Assembly (NCBI GenBank): GCA_029204045.2
Contig: CM055075.1
Location: forward strand, 22,564,491-22,628,490
Direction of reading: 5' to 3'
Source of the DNA: Tillandsia leiboldiana
Taxonomy: Eukaryota > Streptophyta > Magnoliopsida > Poales > Bromeliaceae
DNA: 64,000 bases
Shown: one piece after another, positions 56,821-64,000 of the stretch
Layout of the letters: the number at the start of each line of letters is the position of its first letter
Numbering within the stretch: position 1 is the stretch's first letter
Made by a program: the position numbers and the translations under genes
Notes under the pieces: generated by a model
Seen by the model: the letters and a program-made list of their open reading frames with translations, nothing else
What the model was told of the DNA's origin: nothing
Databases searched by the model: none

Positions 56821-58174
56821 ATTTAATATGACCCCACAGATTATATGATAACTTATCTTGGGACACTGTGACTGGGACAAAGGCTATAATCTCGCATGCA
56901 AATAACTTTTATATCAGTACAGTAAATCAATCTTTTAAAATAAATATTTGACATTTTTTACAGCTTTTAAATGGTACAGTTGCATGCTCGACATCTAGTT
57001 AGCCACTATTTATTGCTACACTATCATATTGGGATTTGAACATGTTTCATTACTCTCCTTTGCATTCAGATGCTTGTTGCTCGAGTATGAGCAGGGGTTT
57101 GGGATAGTGTAGTCAGGATTGCATTAGATTGTGGACTTGTGGGGTATTGCGGTGACCACGGACAGCAGGTGGTCGACCAGATGTTTATCCTTGCATCAGA
57201 TTGTGGGTGAGCTTGTCGATCTTTGCATCCGATTGAGGATCAGGCTTTTTCTAGTGGATGGAGTTTTCCCACTTATTGAGTACTATTGCATCAGATTTGG
57301 GTATCAGGTCTCTTTAGTGGATGGTTTTTCCCACTTTGATCATAGTCATGATCCAGTCCTGCTATACTGTGATACTTGTGAGACATGTGCTACAGAGATA
57401 CTTTACTCGTGTGGGTCGCTCCCCTCGAGTGCCACTCCGGAGTAGGCTTTTGGCCGTGTCGTGTGCCGGTCAGTTGGTGAGTTGTGAGTGATGACAGAGC
57501 AGGCAGTGCCAGTGTTCCCTGGCCCTTTGATTGGGTTTCTTTGGGCAGATAGCCTTATAGTTGCATGCATACAGTTATCTTTTGGCACTGCATTTAGAGG
57601 CATTGTAGTAGCAGTTTTCTTTTCAGCAGCCTTTATAGCTTACTACGGTTCCTTCCTTTTGCCTCTAGTAGTCCTAGTGGGTGCGTCAGAGTTGAAGTTT
57701 TTGCCCACTAGGGGAGGCTACTGGTTTATCTGGTAGTTCTCACCCCCATTGTTCTTTTCTGTTTCTTTCTTCTCCGTTATTTTTGCAGAGTCGTCTGCGG
57801 GAGCTGCTAGGCCATCGGCAGCTGATCGAGGTAAGGGGATCGCTGAATAGATAGATCTCCTGGGAGACTGAGAGCTGTTAGATAGATGCTGCACCCTTTA
57901 CGCAGACTGTGGTATTCTTCTTTTATTTTAGGTCTGGCTTTCGCCAGCTGGTTGTACTATTTTGGTGAGCTAGGAGATTATTGTACTTATTACAGCTTTA
58001 TTTGTAGTTCCAGTCTGAGATACTATGTGGTTCTTCTACTTTAGCTCTGAATTGTGCTCTTTTATTGTTCATATTATATCGGAGCAGGTTACCAGCGCTT
58101 CGTGTACTCGAGAAATTCCGTGTGCACGGCGGATCTGTTGGCGAGCCCGGGTTCCGGGACGTGACAGATTAAGT

Positions 58175-58186
58175 TGGTATCAGAGC
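58175..58186 (+). promoter_or_regulatory. Primer binding site (initiator tRNA-Met)
   Basis: Perfect TGGTATCAGAGC, 8 bp after the LTR. Confidence 0.95.
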
Positions 58187-58455
58187 TTAGGGATAGGTCA
58201 GTTGGGACTTAGGAAACCCTAGGCTTTTGGTAGACCCTAGGATAATAGGGTGCGAGAGACGTTATATTTGCGGAAGTCGTTGATTTATTGTTTGACTCTT
58301 CCTGTGAGAGAAGAGGGACCGACATACCCAATTTCTGGTAAACTGTTATGTTGGCTGCAGACAACATAAAGTCACAGAAATAGGGGGATGTCTTTGACTT
58401 TCGCTAGATTCAGTCATGTGGGGTTATGATACTGAGTGTGGTTTCTTGTGATAGG

Positions 58456-61400
58456 ATGCCTCCGCGACGTAGGATGTTGACGCGTTCTCAGCCTGATTCC
58501 CCTGAGCCCGATCAGGAGGAGTCCGGGCAGGGCCAGCAGGGTGAGGTGCCAGAGCTACAAGCTCAGATGGCCCAGATGTCCGAGGCTGTTCGGCGTCAGG
58601 AGGAGGCTATGGGTCGGCTGACGCAGATGTTAGAGCAGAGGGCGCAGCCTGTTGTAGCACCCCCAGAGAGTTCTCCCGTACCTTCTTCCCCTGCTGTGAA
58701 TCCCCCAGTTGTACCGGTGATCACTGCATCCCCTGTTGCTCGGGGTACTAGTAGACAGTCATCTGGGTTGACGGGACCTCTGACCCCGGAAGAGCAGCGG
58801 GAGATGGTTGACTTGCTGATGAGGTTTCGCCAGTTTGACCCACCCCATTTCTCGGGGCAGAATGCAGAGCCGTGGGAGGCAGAGTCGTGGATCACGGCGA
58901 TGGAGCGACGTTTTGAGACATTGTTCATCGAGGAGCAATACCAGGTGTTATTAGCGACGAACTTTTTGGAGCACAACGCCGAGGCTTGGTGGCGGCTTGT
59001 TCGACCGGCTGGTCCGCCTGGGGCTCAGCTCCTGACCTGGGGGAAGTTCCGCAGTCTCCTTCTCGGGGCTTTCTTCCCGGAAAGCGTCCGACAGAGATTG
59101 GAGGAGCAGTTGAGGAACCTTCGCCAGGGAAATCGGCCCGTACACGAATACATTGCCAATTTCAATCAGTTGTTGGCATGTGTACCGAACGTGGCCAGGG
59201 ATGAGGCGCACCGGATTTACATGTTCGAGCGAGGGTTGCGCCGGGACCTTTTTCAACTTGTTCGCTCGCGTAGGTCGCAGACCTTGGAGGCCTCAATGGA
59301 GCAGGCACTCTACGTTGAGTGCGGGGAGGTAGTAATGGAAGAAGTAGCTCCAGCTCCCGTGGTGATTCCGGGGGCGAAGCGACCGGTACCAGAGGTTGGG
59401 GGACAGGCTAGTTCGTGGAGGCCGCCACGACCGTCTCAGCCACAGTTTCCCGGCCAAGGACGGTCTGAGCGGCGTGGGCCTGGTGGACCCCAGAGGCCCC
59501 AGCAGCGGCAGCAGCAGCAGCAGAGATCACAATCGTTGCAGCGTGGGTCGCAGCGGCAGCCTCAGCGACAGCGGCAACCTCAGCAGCAACAGCAATCACG
59601 ACAGCCACGGGCTCCTGGCAGTTGTATTTTCTGTGGAGGTCAGCATTTTCCCAGCACCTGCGACCAGCGGTGGGGTCGCTGCTATAGATGTGGACAGCCC
59701 GGGCACATTCGAGCTTCGTGCCCCTTTTCGGCCCCTGCCGCCCCTTCTTCAGCATCTGCTCCATCTTCATCGCAGCAGCGGTCGACGGCTCAGCGGCCAT
59801 ATGCTCCAGCAAGCAGGCCATCTTCTTCCCATCCCACTGACTATCGCCCTCCAGCTCAAAGTGGGCGAGTGTATGCGGCGCAGGTAGAGGACTCTTCAGC
59901 CGCAGATTATGTGGTGGCAGGTATCACCTTACTTTCTGGCATTAGGACTCGTAGTTTATTTGATACGGGAGCATCACATTCTTTCATTAGTAGATCATTT
60001 GCATCATTACATGGGTTAGAGGTAGGACTTTTACCACGTGCACGAGAGGTTCAGATTCCCGATCACACTTTGCACGTGGAGGAGTGTTGTTGGTCCTGCC
60101 CGATGCAAATCGAGTCCTGGATTATGCCAGCAGACCTGTTGGTCCTGAGACAATTGAAGGACTTCGATGTGGTCCTCAGGATGGACTGGCTGGCTCGGTA
60201 TTTTGCGATTATTGACTGTGCCGCAAGGACTGTCACGTTTAGAGAGCCAGGCCAGGAGATGTTAGTGTATCAGGGATGTCAGAGTGCTTTCTTTGCCTCT
60301 ATGGTTTCGACTTCCCGGGCAAAGCAGATGATCCGTCGAGGATGTGTAGCCTTTTTGGCTAGTGTTGTTGAGGGGCCTATGGCGGCGCCGGGACTCGGGG
60401 ATATCCCTATTGCCCGCGAGTTCCCGGATGTTTTTCCCCCTGAGCTGACTAGCATGCCGCCAGATAGGGAAATTGAGTTCATGATTGACGTAGTCCCAGG
60501 AACTGCGCCAATCTCTAAGGCTCCTTATCGGATGGCACCGGCTGAGTTGCGAGAGCTTAAGGCACAACTTCAGGATTTAATGGATAAGGGTTTTATTAGG
60601 CTGAGTGTATCGCCTTGGGGAGCGCCGGTGCTATTCGTGAAAAAGAAGGATGGGTCACTTCGATTGTGCGTGGACTATAGGGAATTGAATAAAGTGACCA
60701 TCAAGAACAAGTACCCTTTGCCGCGTATCGATGATCTCTTTGATCAGCTGCAAGGGTCTTGTGTCTTCTCTAAGATAGATTTGCAGTCCGGTTACCACCA
60801 GTTGAAGGTGAAGGCCGAAGATATTCCGAAAACGGCATTTAGATCACGATATGGCCATTATGAATTTACAGTTATGCCCTTCGGACTAACTAATGCCCCT
60901 GCCGCATTCATGGATTTAATGAACCGGATCTTCCGACCGTACTTAGATCGTTTCGTGGTAGTTTTCATTGATGATATCTTGGTCTACTCCCGAAGTGATG
61001 CGGAGCATGAGGAGCACTTGAGGATTGTGCTGCAACTTCTACGAGAAAAGAAGTTGTTTGCCAAGCTGGCAAAGTGCGAGTTTTGGCTTCGGGAGGTAGT
61101 CTTCTTGGGCCACGTAATTTCCGCCGCAGGTGTGGCGGTGGACCCGGCAAAGATTGAGGCGGTCCGGGATTGGCCCCGACCGACGACTGTTTTTGAGGTG
61201 CGTAGTTTTATGGGCTTAGCCGGGTATTATCGTCGGTTTGTGGAAGGCTTTGCGAAGCTTTCCACACCCCTCACTCGTTTAACGCGTAAGGGAGTAAAAT
61301 TTGTCTGGAGTGAGGACTGTCAGAGGAGCTTTGAGGAGCTAAAGAGTAGACTGATGACCGCCCCTATCCTTTCCCTCCCTGTTATGGGAAAAGGATATGT

Positions 61401-62126
61401 GATCTACAGTGATGCATCACACAGCGGACTTGGTTGTGTGTTGATGCAGGAAGGGAGGGTAATTGCTTATGCATCAAGGCAACTCAAGGATTATGAGAAG
61501 AATTACCCTACCCATGACTTGGAGCTTGCTGCTGTGGTATTTGCACTGAAGCTTTGGCGCCATTACCTATATGGGGAGCATTGTGAAGTCTACACCGACC
61601 ACAAGAGCTTAAAGTACCTGTTCACCCAGAAGGAGTTGAATCTGAGGCAGCGTAGATGGTTGGAGCTATTAAAGGATTATGATGTGGACATCCTATACCA
61701 TCCAGGCAAGGCTAATGTGGTCGCTGATGCCTTGAGTAGGAGAGCGGTGCAAAATTTGTCTATGTTGATCACAGACCAGGCACCGCTATTAGAGGAAATG
61801 AGACGGCTCGAGATAGAGGTTGTGTCCCCTGGGGTCTCTGCTAGACTGACTTCTTTAGTCGTGCAGCCCACTCTGCTGGACAGGATCAAAGAGAAACAGA
61901 GTGAGGACCCCCACTTGGCCAGGATTAGAGATCATATTATGAGTGATCGGTTAGGGGACTTTACAGTAGATGCTTCGAGAGTACTAAGGTACAGAGACCG
62001 AGCATGTGTGCCAATAGATGTGGAGATTAGAAAACAGATATTGCGAGAGGCCCATTATACACCTTATACCCTACATCCTGGTGGGACTAAGATGTATAAG
62101 GACCTCAAGGCACACTTCTGGTGGAA
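58456..62126 (+). pseudogene. Gypsy C gag-pol: gag, protease, RT, RNase H (nearly intact)
   Basis: The frame is open from 58426; the likely start is the ATG at 58456 (MPPRRRMLTRSQ), by analogy with the basic N-terminus of chromovirus gag. Domains: coiled segment QAQMAQMSEAVRRQEEA; retrotransposon gag core at about 58860-59330 (WEAESWITAMERRFETLF); Gln/Arg-rich linker; CCHC knuckle CYRCGQPGHIRASC at about 59680; protease active site LFDTGAS with GAT at 59962; RT with YRELNKVTIKNKYPLPRIDD and catalytic FIDD (60964-60975); RNase H from about 61390 (VIYSDASHSGLGC) to DALSRR at about 61742; and the first half of the integrase zinc finger (HYTPYTLHPGGTKMYKDL). A deletion at about 62127 then shifts the frame to a stop at 62251-62253. 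Confidence 0.92.
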
Positions 62127-63245
62127 TGGCATCGAGTGCCAGCTGGCAAGTTACAAAGTCTCCCAATTCCCGAGTGGAAGTGGGACTACATTACGATGGA
62201 TTTCGTGGTCGGATTGCCAAGGGCACAGGGAGGAGCAGACGCTATCTGGGTAGTTGTAGATAGACTTACCAAGTTGGCACACTTTCTGCCCATGCAGACT
62301 ACGTGGCCAGTTGAGCGACTAGCCCAGCTATATCTAGATGAGATAGTAAGATTACATGGAATACCCGTCTCCATTGTTTCAGATAGAGACCCAAGGTTTG
62401 TCTCCCGTTTCTGGAGAAGTTTGCAGACAGCCTTGGGGACTCAACTCAGGTTCAGTACAGCTTTTCATCCGCAGACTGACGGGCAGTCAGAGCGGACTAT
62501 ACAAATCCTGGAGGACATGCTGAGGGCTTGTGTCTTGGATTTCGGCGGAGGGTGGATTCGACACTTATCCTTGGCTGAGTTCGCATACAACAATAGCTTT
62601 CAAGCGAGCATTCAGATGGCTCCGTTTGAAGCATTGTATGGACGCAAGTGTCGGTCACCACTTTATTGGAGTGACGTGGGCGAGAGGCAGACCTTGGGAC
62701 CAGATGTATTGATAGAGGCAGAGGAGAAGGTCCGAGTGATTCGAAAGCATCTTCAGACCGCCCAAAGCCGACAGAGGAGCTATGCCAATGTACGGCGACG
62801 AGACTTAGAGTTTCAGGTTGGTGATCATGTTTTCCAGAAAGTCTCGCCATCTAAAGGAATCAGGAGGTTCGGCATTCGTGGGAAACTCAGCCCCCGATAT
62901 ATTGGGCCCTTTGAGATATTAGAGCGAATCGGGCCAGTTGCCTACCGACTTGCACTTCCTCCGAGGCTGGCTGGTGTCCACAATATATTTCATGTTTCTA
63001 CTCTGAGGAGGTATGTCTTCGACCCGTCGCACGTCATCGATTTCACACCGCTTGAGATCAGCGAGGATTTGAGGTATGAGGAGCGCCCACTACGAATTCT
63101 GGATCGAGAGGTGAGAGAATTGCGCAGTCGGACCATTCCCTATGTGAAGATCCTATGGAGCAATCATGACGAGCGCGAGGCTACGTGGGAGCTCGAGTCG
63201 GAGATGAGGAATACCCACCCCTACTTATTTGAGACTTCAGACTGA
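62127..63245 (+). pseudogene. Gypsy C integrase core and chromodomain-like end
   Basis: Resumes at PAGKLQSLPIPEWKW in a new frame. Compared with Gypsy A, about 64 bp are gone between FWW and PAGKL, which removes both Cys of the H-H-C-C finger (CLVCQQ in A). The catalytic core is otherwise complete: D in TMDFVVGLP, D in VSDRDPRF and E in DGQSERTIQ. The GPF-type module (YIGPFEILERIGPVAYRLALP) and a chromodomain-like tail (VKILWSNHDEREATWELESEM) follow, ending TGA at 63243-63245. Confidence 0.92.
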
Positions 63246-63290
63246 GGATTGTTGTTTAATTCAGTCTCGTTTCGAGGACGAAACTCTTTT

Positions 63291-63303
63291 TAGTAGGGGA
63301 GGA
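63291..63303 (+). promoter_or_regulatory. Polypurine tract of Gypsy C
   Basis: TAGTAGGGGAGGA ends where the 3' LTR begins (TGTGATGATCC at 63304). Confidence 0.9.
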
Positions 63304-64000
63304 TGTGATGATCCGGACTTCCGCAGGAACTGTTGCAACATTAAACAGTGACTGTAGGAAGCTCATATGATGTATCGGAGCTAGTAGTGTCAAAAACGGA
63401 TTTTTAAAATGGATCCGGCACGAAAGGGAGCAAGTGGGCTTTTCCGGGGACTTTCGGCAAAATTTCGGATGAGAATTTGGCGAAACGGACGGCGGATTTG
63501 GACTCAGCGCGCGAAAATGATCAAAACGGTATATTTACTTTATTTTTCGGCGCAATGGTACTGTTCACCGGAACAGTAATTCCGGCGGCCGGAATTACTG
63601 TTCCGGCAACCGGCGGCGGATCGGCGGAGCGCGGCGGAGCGCAGCGGAGCACGGCCGGGCAGCGCGGGCAGGCGCGGGCAGGCGCGCAGGTGCGGGGTCC
63701 ACAGGCATGGCGTGCACCGGGAGCACCGAAGATGGGTGTTGCCACGTGGCATACACTCATTGGATGGACGGCTTCTAGAAGGCCGCGGGATGGGTGACAC
63801 GTGGCGCTTCCCCATTGGTCGACAACTTCCGGAAGACCCGGCGCCGGGACCGGGCACGTGCACCATGTGGCCACGTGGCGCAATCTGAGTGGGGCCCTTG
63901 CACAGGCTGTTTCCAGTTCTGTGGACACGTGGCGCTTCCTGGTTGGTCCATTTTGGTGTTTCCTGTTTTGCCGGATCCCGTGTGGGAAGATTCCCTTGGC
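63304..64000 (+). repeat. Gypsy C 3' LTR (cut by window end)
   Basis: Matches 55260-55956 with a handful of differences, including a short deletion near 63425 and a change around 63615-63625. G-boxes are conserved. It ends just before the TATA box. Confidence 0.95.

Larger units (their letters stand above)
55260..58166 (+). repeat. Gypsy C 5' LTR
   Basis: This is 2907 bp, TGTGATGATCC to GGGACGTGACA. Five CACGTG G-boxes at 55700, 55755, 55812, 55829 and 55881, a TATA box at 55960-55968, a three-unit 35-bp repeat at 56716-56820. The two ends resemble those of the 4.1-kb LTRs at 2384 and 9543, so they are distant subfamilies. ORFs at 55435-56068 are unlikely to be genes. Confidence 0.93.
55260..64000 (+). 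mobile_element. Gypsy C (chromovirus-type, plus strand, runs off the window)
   Basis: 5' LTR 55260-58166, primer site 58175-58186, gag-pol 58456-63245, polypurine tract 63291-63303, 3' LTR from 63304 to the window end. Inserted in the Gypsy A LTR; TGATA (55255-55259) is the left target copy. The first ~700 bp of the two LTRs differ at only a few places by eye, so insertion is fairly recent. The coding region has one clear lesion, in integrase. Confidence 0.95.

Overview
The window looks like plant nuclear DNA, probably a monocot with a mid-sized, repeat-rich genome. The case rests on long stretches of Sirevirus-type Copia and chromovirus-type Gypsy LTR retrotransposons, many small DNA-transposon derivatives, and one ordinary GC-rich host gene split by an intron. 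A bromeliad such as pineapple is my guess; I could not test it. I found no rRNA, tRNA, CRISPR or bacterial-type features.

Layout, left to right. 1-1987: front end (gag and 5' LTR) of a minus-strand Sirevirus. 2384-13651: a minus-strand Gypsy element whose two LTRs are about 4.1 kb each and nearly identical, around a 3.06-kb body that is coding wreckage. 13652-20279: remains of Sireviruses in both orientations (env-like ORF, two LTRs in inverted order, a gag piece) and a Gypsy LTR fragment. 20280-29400: AT-rich intergenic DNA with a degenerate tandem repeat, hairpin MITEs with 9-bp target duplications, a Tourist-like element and two diverged copies of an unclassified repeat. 29643-31211: the only convincing host gene, a two-exon CONSTANS-LIKE zinc-finger (B-box plus CCT) gene on the minus strand. 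31212-34900: its promoter side, more MITEs and a decayed TRIM. 34912-37650: a very large inverted repeat. 37651-64000: a nest of retrotransposons.

The nest can be put in order. A plus-strand Gypsy (48065-55259, called A here) was hit in gag by a minus-strand Sirevirus (38023-48059, B), in the protease/RT linker by another Sirevirus that survives as a solo LTR (49086-50381, 5-bp duplication TTGGA), and in its 3' LTR by a younger plus-strand Gypsy (C, 55260 to beyond the window end). Sirevirus B was itself hit in its reverse transcriptase by a Gypsy that survives as a 4.6-kb solo LTR (D, 38424-43005), and that LTR contains a 576-bp TRIM (38505-39080) with its own target duplication.

No element here is fully intact. 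Gypsy C is the closest, with one long gag-pol frame broken by a deletion of about 64 bp in the integrase zinc finger. The best candidates for something unusual are the long-LTR element with a dead body, which appears to have moved recently although it encodes nothing; the 2.7-kb hairpin, whose arms act as each other's empty-site controls; and the clustered G-box motifs in the Gypsy LTR promoters.
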